Assembly: GCF_000002995.4 (NCBI RefSeq)
Contig: NW_025062479.1
Location: forward strand, 22,812,721-22,876,720
Direction: 5' to 3'
DNA length: 64,000 nt
DNA from: Brugia malayi
Taxonomy: Eukaryota; Nematoda; Chromadorea; Rhabditida; Onchocercidae
Shown here: positions 41,480 to 52,610 of the stretch, in pieces
How the letters are laid out: every line of letters begins with the position of its first letter
How positions within the stretch are numbered: position 1 is the stretch's first letter
Program-made: the position numbers and the translations under genes
The notes under the pieces: generated by a model
The model's input: the letters and a program-made list of their open reading frames with translations, nothing else
Told to the model about the DNA's origin: nothing
Databases searched by the model: none

Positions 41480-42014
41480 TGTAAGATTAAATGAAATTAG
41501 ATTATTAATCATATATTACATTAATGAAATTAGATTATTAATCATATATTACATTAATGAAATTAGATTATTAATCATATATTACATTAATGAAATTAGA
41601 TTATTAATCATATATTACATTAATGAAATTAGATTATTAATCATATATTACATTAATGAAATAAAAATATTAATCAGATATTACATTAATGAAATTAGAT
41701 TATTAATCATATATTACATTAATGAAATTAGATTATTAATCATATATTACATTAATGAAATTAGATTATTAATCATATATTACATTAAAAAAATATTAAT
41801 CAGATATTACATTAATGAAATTAGATTATTAATCATATATTACATTAATGAAATAAAAATATTAATCAGATATTACATTAATGAAATTAGATTATTAATA
41901 AGATATTACATTAATGAAATTAAAATATTAATCAGATATTAAATTAATGAAATTAGATTATTAATCAGATATTACATTAATGAAATAAAATTATTAATCA
42001 GATATTACATTAAA
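41480..42014. repeat. Tandem repeat, ~33-bp unit, abutting the viral element
   Basis: About 16 copies of a 33-bp unit containing TTAATGAAATTAGATTATTA and ATCATATATTAC. Copies at the right-hand side drift to ATCAGATATTAC and to AAAATATT variants. The array ends a few bases before the endogenous viral segment. Confidence 0.95.
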
Positions 42015-42124
42015 TATACTAGCCACGTGGAAAAAAATGACAATCATGCCATACCAAGTAAAGCAACATTACAGCATATTTAAAGCACAAAAAATTATTC
42101 ATCTCACCAAAAGCAATTTTTACA

Positions 42125-43027
42125 ATGACAAGTCGAGCCAAATCATGGGCAGTTACAATATTCGATACGGAATACTTCAACTCGGAACTACTACAAAGTA
42201 TAGACAACGGTTTAGAATACGCCATTATCGGAAAAGAAACTTAGGTTTGTCCCACAACAAACCGACAACACTTCCAATGCTACTTCAAATTCAATTCTCC
42301 TATACGTTTCAACACCTTAATAAGTAAGGTACCGCGCGTGAGCCACGTGGAAAAAGCAAAAGAAAGTCCATATCAAAACTTTCAATACTGCAGCAAAGAA
42401 ACAATAAACGAAGAAATAGGAACCCGACCTCAACCACCTTCAAGGAAACGAAAAGCAACGGAAGAACAATCACAACTGCTAAAAAAATACTGTGACAACG
42501 AAATCACAATAACCGAAATGACCCAATACGACAACATATTCGTTATGAGAAACCTACCAAGAATTCAACAACTGAAATCATATATAACCAAAGACAGGAG
42601 CAGCACGACAGATTTATTTCTAATAATAGGACACCCAGGAATAGGCAAAACAACATTCGCAATAACCCTATCTAAAAATTATTACATCAAAACAGCAAAC
42701 ACAGAGAAATGGTGGGACGGTTATGAACAACAAGAATTAGTTATTTTAGACGATTTCTACGGATGGCTACAGCCTACAGAAATATTTAATTTAGCAGACT
42801 CCAAATCACACTTAGTTCAAATTAAAGGTGGATTGGTAAAATTCACAAGCAAAGCTATAGTAATAACAAGCAACAAAATACCTGAGCAATGGTGGAAACG
42901 GCGAACAGTAATGAAATACGACATGTGCGCATTTGACAGAAGAGTCAACATGACGTGGAAAAAAATAGCTCAACAGAAGAGTCAACATGACGTGGAAAAA
43001 ATTAGCTCAACAGAAGAGTCACCATGA
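42125..43027 (+). pseudogene. Endogenous CRESS-DNA virus (circovirus-like) Rep gene
   Basis: A 300-codon frame from ATG 42125 to TGA 43025-43027, broken by one TAG at 42242-42244 (codon 40); the longest uninterrupted part is 42338-43027. It encodes a replication-initiator of circular ssDNA viruses. The HUH nuclease half keeps a motif-I-like WAVTIF, the motif II HxQ at codons 49-51 and the motif III tyrosine in YCSK at codons 88-91. A basic SRKRK patch follows. The superfamily-3 helicase half has Walker A GHPGIGKT (codons 169-176), Walker B VILDD and motif C TSN, plus EKWWDGY, a sequence typical of circovirus/cyclovirus Reps. No capsid gene or certain origin is visible. The coding strand is A-rich and less AT-extreme than its surroundings, as expected for foreign DNA. 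The 3' end runs into a 37-bp repeat that changes the C-terminus. The family is clear from motif order; circovirus against cyclovirus cannot be decided here. Confidence 0.9.
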
Positions 43028-43169
43028 CGTGGAAAAAATTAGCTCAACAGAAGAGTCACCATGACGTGGAAAAAATTAGCTCAACAGAAGAGTCACCATG
43101 ACGTGGAAAAAATTAGCTCAACAGAAGAGTCACCATGACGTGGAAAAAATTAGCTCAACAGAAGAGTCA
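42937..43169 (+). repeat. 37-bp minisatellite in the 3' end of the viral Rep
   Basis: Six exact-length 37-bp units start with CAGAAGAGTCA at 42937, 42974, 43011, 43048, 43085 and 43122, with a partial seventh start at 43159. The unit includes CATGACGTGGAAAAAATTAG. Because 37 is not a multiple of three, each copy rotates the reading frame. The expansion therefore most likely arose after integration. Confidence 0.95.
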
Positions 43170-44052
43170 TACTTCGGATATAATTTCAATTACAATTAAA
43201 TTTATGTAACAAAAAATATTTGCTGTGTAAAATTATTTGAAAATAAGATAAATTTAATTCTCAATTTGCGAAGTTCATATTAAATGATTAAACAACCGAT
43301 TGATTATTTCTTATCATAGTTAACATTTTAATTAAAAATAAAAAATGGAATAAAAAAAAAAAAAGAGAATTCTATGCAAATTTTTGAAAAAATGTATAAA
43401 AGTATCAAAACAAACAAATAATTATCATTGAATTATTTCTTTTTTTTTCTCTATAAACTTTTATTAAAACATTCATTAATAAACAATAAGTGATTTTATT
43501 TGAAAACGAATGATTTCATTTGTTGGTTGGCAGTATTTCATATTTGAACTAATTTTATTTATATTTATTTCTAATCCATTCTATGGTATGATTAATCTTA
43601 AAAACTTTGCAAATTAATTAATAGATTAGATTGAGAATTGATAAAAAAAATCTTAAAATTTGAATTTTCAAACAAACAAAAAAAAAAAAATAATTTAATT
43701 AATCAAAATGATTCCTTACTATCTCTTCTAAAATTTAAAATGCAAAATGAATCTGTTTAAATGTTTACGATTGTTTTATAGCTATTCAAATTATTCCTAG
43801 TAGCAATATGAAGTGAAAAAATGAGATGAAAAGTAGAAAATATTTAAATCACTACCTGATCCGGTATTTCGGATATTTCTTTACATAGTGAAGAAGTTGC
43901 ATTTTGAAATTATTTGTATTACTTTATTGTTTATATCATATTAATCTTTCAAAACATTTACATTTTCAAGTTGATCTGCTTTAAAAGTTTATTTTCTGAT
44001 CAATATTTTATTCAATTTTACTTGATTCTTTCAAATTTTTATTATCTTCTCG

Positions 44053-44113
<61 letters not shown>

Positions 44114-44351
44114 TTATTGCTGCTAAACAATTGGAAGGATAAATTAACTGTTAGAAAAAAAATAAACAACACATATAATGATGATGATGATAGCAATCAT
44201 GATTATGATAATGATGATAACGATAAGTTCAAAGATAAAATATGAAATGAAACAAATTAAACTTAAACTAAGTCATTGTGAAAATTTTTCATTTCTTCAA
44301 TTAAATTTCTATAATTAAATTATAAATTATAATTAAATGAAAATTTTTCAG
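43170..44351. other. Spacer between viral element and IgGFc-like gene
   Basis: AT-rich DNA with a 27-A/33-T homopolymer junction at 44053-44112. The first exon of the downstream gene should lie here but is not certain; the best candidate is a run of ATG/ATA codons starting near 44177. Confidence 0.5.
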
Positions 44352-47300
44352 TACAATGTAATAAAGATTTAAAAGAATTACATGAAGCAGATTCATGGGG
44401 TACCAAATTTATTTTCATATTACCACCAAATAATATTAATAAATTTCGAACTTATTGTTATCTTGCTGGAATGAATAAAGAAGCAAATATTACGGTAAAT
44501 ATTGAATACAACAGTAAAAGTAATAATACGGAAATTATTGCAAGGAAGAAGGATAAATTTCATTTTAAAAATTTTTATAAAGTATGTTACTTTGATTTAT
44601 TCTTTCTTTTTTATAAATTATTTTTTATTGAATAAATTATTTTTAATTGAACAAATTATTATTATTATTTTTCTTTCTTTGAAGAAAGAAAAGAAAATAA
44701 AATTTGATATCTTTATAAATTATATATTACATAAAAATTTATATGAAAATTTGATGGAGAAATAGAGAGAGAGGGAGAGAGAGAGGGAGAGAAAAGAAAA
44801 AAAGAAAAAGATTATATTGCAGTACGATTTTCACAACTTAGCAATGGATGACATTGTTCAAGAAGGACTACATATGTTGAAAGATAATCGAATATATGTC
44901 ACTTCTTCAGATAAAATATCAATTAATTGTCATATATTTGATCTCGAATCTGTTGTTGACCTTCTGACAGGTGATTGTTTATTTTATTTTTTTTTTTTTT
45001 GTTTGTCTATTTTTTCATATTTCTAAATTTAACTGATGTTATAGATTTTCTCAATGTAGCCCTAAACGTTGAACAATTTTTTTTTTCGTAAAAATTTTAA
45101 TCAAATAATTTTGAAAAAATTTGATTGTGTTCTTTTTTTTTTCCAGTTAATTTATGATATTACGTGTTTTTACACGTTTCCGTGTTTTTTTACGTGTTTC
45201 ATTTTAGTTTATCCAGTGGGAATGGGTGGTGATTATTATGGATTTTCATTACCTGGAAGTAGCACTGTTACAATATATTTGTTACCACTTGAAAGAACAA
45301 ATGAAACAATATCTGAAACTCATCATATTTCAATAATAGAAAAGCAAAACAATAAATTAAAAACCATAAAACAAAATATGAAAGTTTGTTTAGTAAAAAA
45401 AATTTTTTTGTTAATAAAATAAAGTAAATTGTTTAATATAATCGAAAAAATTAATAAATAATACTAATTTAATATGATATTTAAATGTTTTAAATTCTCC
45501 AAAAATTAGGAATAAAATAATAGTTCCATTTTGTAAATAAAATATTTTAATTATTATTTTTTTCTTTTTTATTATTATCAATGCATTTTTGCATTTAAGA
45601 AGATTGCTGTTTTAAAGTTTAATGAAATTTAATTTTGCTAATTCGAGAATAGTTGCAAATAAGTGTAATTAAATAAAATATGAATTTTATTTTTACAGGC
45701 AGGTTCATTATGGCAATTCACAGCATATGTGGAAAAAACGATATCAGTATGGATTCGTGATCAATTGAGTAATACTAATACTACAAAAGTGACAGGTCAA
45801 AGGGCATGGAATAATGAAATAGCTCGATTGATGGTTATTGTTTCGATTCGAAATGTTTCGATACAAGGAGTGGCAAAAAAAGATTTTGGATGTTTTATGC
45901 CAACTCCAATGATTGTTGATCGTTTGTTTTTTTTTTTTCTTTTAAACTACCATTGAAATATATGTTAAAATAGTATTGTAGTTTAAATTAAAACAAAATT
46001 TTTTTATAAATTTTAAATTTCAAGAAATAATCAAAATTTAAATAAAAAAAAATTCTCAAATATAGATAGATAATTGAACATTTTAAATTTTTGAAAGTTA
46101 CAGGATAATAAATTTTCATTTACCATTTTCGATTTACAGGAAAATAATAACAATAAAGAAATAATTAAATTGTCCGATTTACAGGTAAATGATAAAAATA
46201 AAGAAATAATTAATTTGCAGGATGCGCAAGACTAACTATTCCAGCATATTATCCAATGAATAAAGCTTTTGCAAATAATATTTTATTGACAGCGCCATCA
46301 AATAATTGTCCAATGGAAAAAGTTGATATTATATTTGCTAAAGTAGATTTATTACCAATGAAATGGAATAAATCACCTGAACCAATCAATGTTAATGAAA
46401 AATTTTGTAAGAAATCGCTTGCCATCAAATCGACGTTCGTTTCTTCACTTTTTTTCATTTAAATTAAATTCATTTCTTTTTAATATTTCCATTTAAATTA
46501 AATTCATTTCTTCTTAATATTTCCATTTTAATTAAATTCGTCTCCTAACTTTTTCATTTAAATTAAATTCATCTCTTAATTTTTTTATTTTAATTAAACT
46601 ATTTTCTTAACTTTTCAACTTGAATTAAATGTTGAATTTTTCCAGCTATTATTATAGCTAACAGTTTTATTTCTTTTTTTTTTTTTTTTGCAATATTAAT
46701 TTTAAATTTATTATTTTAAAACTTCAATCTTTCCCTAGAATGTAATGAATGAGCTAAATAAACTAATTGAAATTTGAGGACTACAAGCATGAATATAATA
46801 AATTATGGTGGAAATAAAGGAATGTTTATTCATGAGATTCCGGCATACTCTCAATGGATCAATGATGATATATTTCCGGTTGTCGTACCAGAAGGTTCAC
46901 ATGCCAGTTTACATGTATGCTTTCCATTTTGTAATAAATTATCAAATTATTACCTTTTATCCTTTTGTTGATTTGGTGACAAAATCTTTTACGTTTATTC
47001 ACGGACAAACGGATAGGGTACAAGCGTAAACACACGTACGCATCTATAAATAGACGCAAATGTGAATTGTTTTTGAAATTTCAGGTGATACTGTCAAATT
47101 ATAGCGAAAAAGCAGTAAGGAAAAATGTTCAAAATGGTAACGAGGAATTCAGTAATTTTCGTTTTTCCTATTCCGTCACGTCATTAGGCCCTGGTTTTTG
47201 GCGTATGCGTGCACAACACGGACGGAAACGTCGATACGTGCCCATAGTTATCATTGAATTCAATAATACTTCTATTGGTTATATTGCTGCTATTAGTCGT

Positions 47301-48474
47301 ATGTGTCACATTTACATTCAGTTTTTTTTTTTGATTTCTTTTTTGAAAATTGTTTAATGACAAAAGAATGCAATGTGAGGAATTTTTGGCGCAAAAGTGC
47401 AATCTGCATGATTTCCTTTTTAAGTATCATATTCAAATTCCATACAGTTTCGATCGATTAGCATAATTTAAAATAAAATTCTAACTAATCCGTAAATTTG
47501 AAATTTTAAGGTTCTAATTTTTTTAATCTTTTTTGAATTTACTTATTTCATGACAAAAGAATGTAATGTGAGGATTTTTTGGCGCAAAAGTGCATTCTGC
47601 TTGATTTCCTTTTTAAGTATCATATTCAAATTCCTTACCGTTTTGATTGTTTATGATAATTCAATCCATTAATTTGAACGTTAATTTCAAATTCTTGCTG
47701 GATTATCTTTTTTTTTCTGAAAATTTAAAGTTAAAGAATTAAATAGTCTAAGAATATTGATGATGAAAAATTATGATTTATTATAAAAGAGAATAAGTTA
47801 AAGTAATAACTTTAATATTTTATCTAAGGTTACTATTTAGTTGATTGTTACTTACACATTATTATTATTTCATTGTTTTTCTCTAACATTTTTATCTCAA
47901 AAATATTAAAAATTTGATTAATTTTCAGTTCCAAGAATTTCACCACCAATATTCACAAAATATTCTCATATCAGTAAGTATCAATATTTCATCCAAGATG
48001 ATGTTTATATTAAAAAATGAAAGAAATTAGAAGTATTAATTTTTTGATATTATTCTGTTTAAATTCTGATACTTTCATTTTAGTTAATTTGAAAAAGATT
48101 AAACCTGAAGCAACAACTTCATTGACAACAACAACTGAAGAAGAATGTTTTGGTATATATTTTCAAAAATTTTTTTTCTCTTTTCTTTTTTTAAAAACAT
48201 ATATTTCACAAATTTACTTATATTTCATGACATGCAGTGATAAGAATAAAGTATTACTGATAACACTAAAAATAGTGATAAGAAAGTTGATAACAATTTG
48301 AAACAAATTTATAGTTTTTGAATTTCAGTTGATGCGACAGCTACTGAACCTATAGCGGCGCCTTTAATTGTTGCAACAACGAAAATAACGCAAGGCGCAT
48401 CCGTCAATATACTTTCAAATAATTTATTCGCAATTTGCATATTTTTCATAGTATGTGCTGAGAGGAAACAATGA
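44352..48474 (+). CDS. Extracellular protein with IgGFc-binding-protein N-terminal-like domain
   Basis: Exons 44352-44581, 44823-44970, 45208-45383, 45699-45921, 46221-46434, 46779-46914, 47085-47298, 47929-47973, 48084-48152 and 48329-48474; frame is kept across all of them (532 codons plus the uncertain first exon). The early part follows the IgGFc-binding-protein N-terminal pattern: WGTKFIFILPPN, then IYVTSSDKISINCHIFD, then VYPVGMGGDYYGFSLP and a beta-rich STVTIYLLP. In vertebrates this domain occurs in mucus proteins; in nematodes it is found in secreted or surface proteins. The C-terminal part has a Thr-rich stretch (TTSLTTTTEEE) and ends in a short hydrophobic run (LFAICIFFIVCA), which could be a weak anchor signal. 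Several NxS/T sites fit secretion. The junction 46434/46779 uses a weak donor (GTTCGT); an alternative donor GTAAGA at about 46409 would break the frame. Function unknown. Confidence 0.65.
46456..46625. repeat. ~37-bp intronic tandem repeat
   Basis: About five diverged units of TTAAATTAAATTCATTTCTT plus TAATATTTCCATT, inside an intron of the IgGFc-like gene. Confidence 0.75.
47335..47655. repeat. Duplicated ~115-bp segment in an intron
   Basis: Two close direct copies at about 47348-47455 and 47543-47645 share ATGACAAAAGAATG, TTTTTGGCGCAAAAGTGCA and TTAAGTATCATATTCAAATT. They lie in one intron of the IgGFc-like gene. Confidence 0.85.
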
Positions 48475-50044
48475 TATGATAATGATAATAATAGAAACAA
48501 TGATAATGTAAAAAATCAAATCATTTGAGTGATAATGATAACGGAGATGATAACGAATATGTAAATTTTTTGATAATTTAAAAAATCAAACATTGAAATT
48601 CTTTTAATTAATCAAAAAAAATCACACAATTATTGATTAAATATACTGCAATTATGTGATTATTCATTTCATTAAAATAATAAAAAAAAAAAAAAGTAAA
48701 ATTTACTAAAATGTCATAAAGTATGTTTTCTTGCATGCATACGCTATTAGTTATTATAGCAAAATTTTAACTTCAACTTCAAACATGATTTTTTTTTTTT
48801 TTTTAAATTTTAAAATTTTATTTGATATAAACACCATGAATAAAATCAATGAATGTGGTAAAATTCAACGGTAACAGAGCAAAATCACCACCAGCAATGA
48901 ACAGAGTACCTGAAATATCCTTGAAAAATCCTTGTGATTAGAAACTTTTTGCTAATTCCATTTGGTAAATATATTCCATAATTCCTATTACTTCCAAATC
49001 CCTGAAACAGTGGATTTCACTACGATTAACCTTCGTTCTGCGATAATTCTCCTCACCTATTATCCACCGTTTTATCCTATAACAATGGGTTACTAACTTT
49101 TCAGCATAGCATTTCCATCTAAAGCTATCTTTGAGAATTAAAATTTAATATTCATTAAGTATTCACCAGTTATAGCATACCCTATCATGCGATGAAATCC
49201 GGAAACCATTCATGTGATCTATGTAGTTTATATACTGCAAGATGTGAATTGATCGGTCACATCAAAGCACGTTATCGAAAAAAGGTAATTCCACCTCATT
49301 CCTGAACTGGAGTTTTGATAGACTGTTGCGGAACACTGGTCGTAAGACCTGTAAAATAAATCCTATTATTATTTCTAGCCTGCTAAAGTTCATTGTTATG
49401 TTTGACTTGCATAGAGCCGGGTTAAATATCAAATTAACAAATAATGAATGACTTCCCATCGTGGTTAGAAATGCTAAAACACAACAAATGAAAATTGCGA
49501 AGAGTTATTCATCCTAACTTATACAACATAATCATCTATAGCTTTTAGCCAAATTTCAATTTTTTTTGCAATACTTTTCTACTAACTGAATAACTCTAAT
49601 GGATACCTGAATGTAGCAGAAGCATTCTTCATTTGAAGCAACATTTTCAACTGATGTTGAAAATCTTATAAATGTTTAATCATCAGTTAACTATTGAAAT
49701 AATCAACAGGTAGAGAAAGTAAAGAATTATTAATAAACAAGGTTTTAGTTAACATTAACTTATGCTTTTCTCCCCATTGATCTTGCACTCACTCCACATT
49801 TCAAAAAATGATCTACTTTAAAGGGATGCTGGAGAAGTTTGATGATTTTGACCTTTTTTATACAAATCATTCATTCATTCTCATAATACCACTATGACAA
49901 ACCAATTATTAAAATAATACCGGGATGATAAATCAATCATTATTACATAACACGAAACTATATCAAATGATTTTTTTGGAAAACTTTAACACAAATTTAA
50001 TACCATGTGATATATTCATAAACATACACATAACTGACTCATAC
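48475..50044. other. Intergenic DNA, less AT-rich, no clear gene
   Basis: Base composition is more balanced than in the neighbouring regions, but no exon series is visible on either strand. A possible zinc-finger remnant at about 49195-49290 is listed separately. Confidence 0.5.
49195..49290 (+). pseudogene. Possible degraded zinc-finger fragment of a retroelement
   Basis: One frame reads SCDLCSLYTARCELIGHIKA, a CxxC...L..H pattern like the finger found at the end of some non-LTR retroelement polyproteins. The closing histidine is absent (the sequence continues RYRKK) and no reverse transcriptase motif is found nearby. It may be chance. Confidence 0.25.
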
Positions 50045-50781
50045 ATATACACCTAACATACACAAAGTGTAAATGCACCTTATGTACAGGAAAGTATACC
50101 TGAAGATATATGGCAAATATTAGCCATTCCAATTGGTGACCTCCTCATCCCTCAAATCTAAATCGAGGAACCATTTTAGTAATATTGTGTAACATTCTCA
50201 AGACATATAATGTAATATTCTCGAGAGATTTAATAACATCTTTCAAATTATGGCCTTCAATTGGCGTATAAATATGTTCTATTTTAATTTAGGCGAGTAA
50301 ATATTGCAGGTTGTATGGAATGTTTTGCTCATAACGATGATTCATTGGTGTCGAGGATATATAAAATCCGATTCGGGAATGGGAGATCTCTTGAAATTTT
50401 CACTGTAAACATTATTGGGAACAGGTCATATAGTCTGACAGAACTAATATTCTTAAAAATGCAATATAACCTATGACAACTTCATCGCAACTAATCCAGC
50501 AAATGCAATCTTCCATAAGATAGTTGCTTATTTGACTCATCATCATCGTTATGAGCAAAACATTCCATACAAACATAATTTGAAAGATGTTATTAAATCT
50601 CTCGAGAATGTTACATTATATGTCTTGAGAATGTTATACAATATTACTATAATGGTTCCTCGATTTAGATTTGAGGGATGAGGAGGTCACCAATTGGAAT
50701 GGCTAATATTTGCCATATATCTTCAGGTATACTTTCCTGTACATAAGGTGCATTTACACTTTGTGTATGTTAGGTGTATAT
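50045..50781. mobile_element. Foldback/MITE-like element with 208-bp inverted repeats
   Basis: Arms at 50045-50252 and 50574-50781 are near-perfect reverse complements. The outer ends read ATATACACCTAACATAC and its complement; both ends sit in TATA, so a TA or TATA target duplication is possible but cannot be told apart from the repeat itself. A second inverted block (50310-50342 with 50542-50573) lies further inside; the left arm carries 57 extra bases (50253-50309) absent on the right. The ~200-bp loop has no ORF, so the element would depend on a transposase made elsewhere. I cannot assign a superfamily. Confidence 0.85.
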
Positions 50782-51657
50782 CCATTTTTGTTGAAACAAA
50801 TTACATAAAATTAATGCTTAAATTTTAAGCTACTGCCAAGTCCAAAACTTATTTCAACTCTAGTGGGAACTACTTCAAGTCATCTACTATCATAAGATTT
50901 TACTGAATAATTTTAAGTTTTTGTGCAATTCTGTAGAGAATTGAAAATTTAATTTTTTCTTAAAATTAAATTTTCGTAATAGGATTTTTTATCAAATTTT
51001 AATTAAAATATTCATTAAAGTATTACAATAGAAAAATTGCTACATGCCACAATTGTAAATATGCTTGACTTTACCATAACTTTCTGAAATCATATGAAAT
51101 GATTTTGGGTAAGTTTATATATTATCTTCTTTAATTAACTGTCATAATACAATGAAATAAATGATTTGTAACTTCGAGTCATTGGTTGAAAATGAAATTT
51201 AACTAAACTACAATCAGAAAAAACTATCATCATGTTACACGTCATTACCGCTTTCCTGTATACAATGAAAAAATTTCTCAAATACGGAAGCCACTACTCG
51301 CACATGTCACATCTTAAATTGTTGACAGTATCATAATACCGCAATCAGAAAATAGCAGCATTGAATAACACAAATCAACTAATCTTATTTATCCATCAAA
51401 ATAACATTTGTCACTGACATAATTAACTTTATTAGGTAAGTCAAAATTTAATTAAATGTCATGCACATTAGCTAAGCGTAAAATGGAAATTTAAAAATTA
51501 CTTTTAAATTTTGCTAATAAGCGAAGAAAATCATATATGAATGAAATTTTGAAATATAGATGAATGAATGAAAGAAAACATAGTACAACAATTTTTATGC
51601 ATGATATAATGCATAATGTTTGTATGTGTTTTCTTATTCTTTTCATACATCTCCCCG
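50782..51657. other. Spacer between foldback element and rRNA fragment
   Basis: No exon-like or repeated structure was found. There is no evident rDNA external spacer before the rRNA fragment. Confidence 0.5.
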
Positions 51658-52157
51658 ATTGATTGATTCTGTCGGCGGTTATATGCTTGTCTCAAAGGCT
51701 AAGCCATGCATGTCTAAGTTCAAATAAACCTATAATGGTGAAACCGCGAACGGCTCATTATAACAGCTATAATGTACTTGATGTTGATTATCCAACGTGG
51801 ATAACTGTGGCAATTCTAGAGCTAATACATGCACCAAAGCTCCGAATTTTAAACGAGCGCATCTATTAGATTAAAACCAATCGGATTATTAATTTTAATC
51901 CGTTAATTGGTGACTCTGAATAGCTATGGCTGATCGCATGGTCTTGTACCGGCGACGTATCTATCAAGTGTCTGCCTTATCAACTTTCGATGGTAGTTTA
52001 TGTGCCTACCCATGGTTGTAACGGGTAACGGAGAATAAGGGTTCGACTCCGGAGAGGGAACCTGAGAAATGGCTACCACATCCAAGGAAGGCAGAGGCAC
52101 CCACTCTCAGAATGTGGAGGTAGTGACGAAAAATAACGAGACCGTTCTCTTTGAGGA
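51658..52157 (+). pseudogene. Truncated 18S (SSU) rRNA fragment
   Basis: The first ~500 nt of a eukaryotic SSU rRNA: GATTGATTCTGTC at the 5' end, GGTTATATGCTTGTCTCAAA, AAGCCATGCATGTCTAAGTT, CGCGAACGGCTCATTA, TTCTAGAGCTAATACATGC, and CTACCACATCCAAGGAAGGC. It then reads GGCAGAGGCACCCAC, where the near-universal sequence is GGCAGCAGGCGCGCAAATTA, so about ten conserved bases are deleted at about 52094. Similarity stops after CGTTCTCTTTGAGG. The remaining ~1.2 kb of 18S and all ITS/28S are absent. Conserved-position changes and the deletion mark it as a dispersed rDNA pseudogene. Confidence 0.92.
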
Positions 52158-52610
52158 TCGTTCTCTCACACAATCATCCAATCATTTATCAATTTTTATC
52201 AACTAACTATCATTCTTCCAATCATTTATCAATCGTTATCAACTAAATGCCATTATTCTCAATCATTTATTAATTTTTATCAACTATCTATCCATTTTCC
52301 AATCATTTATCAATTAACTATCGTTCTTTTCAATCATTTATTAATTTTTATCAACTAATCATCTATCTTCCAATCATTTATCAATTTTTATCAACTAACT
52401 ATCATTCATTTCAATCATTCATCAATTTTTATTAACTAACTGTCATTTATTAATTTTTATCAATTAACTATCACTTTTCCAACCATTTATCAAATTTTAT
52501 CAACTTATTATCATTCTTTTCCATCATTTATTAGTTTCTATCAACTGATCACTTATCTGCCAATCATTTATCAGTTTTTATCAACTAACTATCACTTACG
52601 TTATATTTTA
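52158..52610. repeat. ~40-bp minisatellite adjoining the rRNA fragment
   Basis: About eleven diverged copies of a unit containing CAATCATTTATCAATTTTTA followed by TCAACTAACTATCATT. It begins directly where the 18S similarity ends. Confidence 0.9.

Noticed and set aside
41480..42014. ATATTACATT in the 33-bp array as the viral replication origin nonanucleotide
   Set aside because: The sequences read AGATATTAC or ATATATTAC and do not match the required NANTATTAC, and no GC-rich stem flanks them.
42037..42327. Alternative-frame ORF overlapping the start of the viral Rep
   Set aside because: Its translation resembles nothing and it overlaps the recognisable Rep frame, so it is a shadow frame.
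50341..50541. Transposase fragment in the loop of the foldback element
   Set aside because: The loop has no open frame longer than about 20 codons and no recognisable motif.
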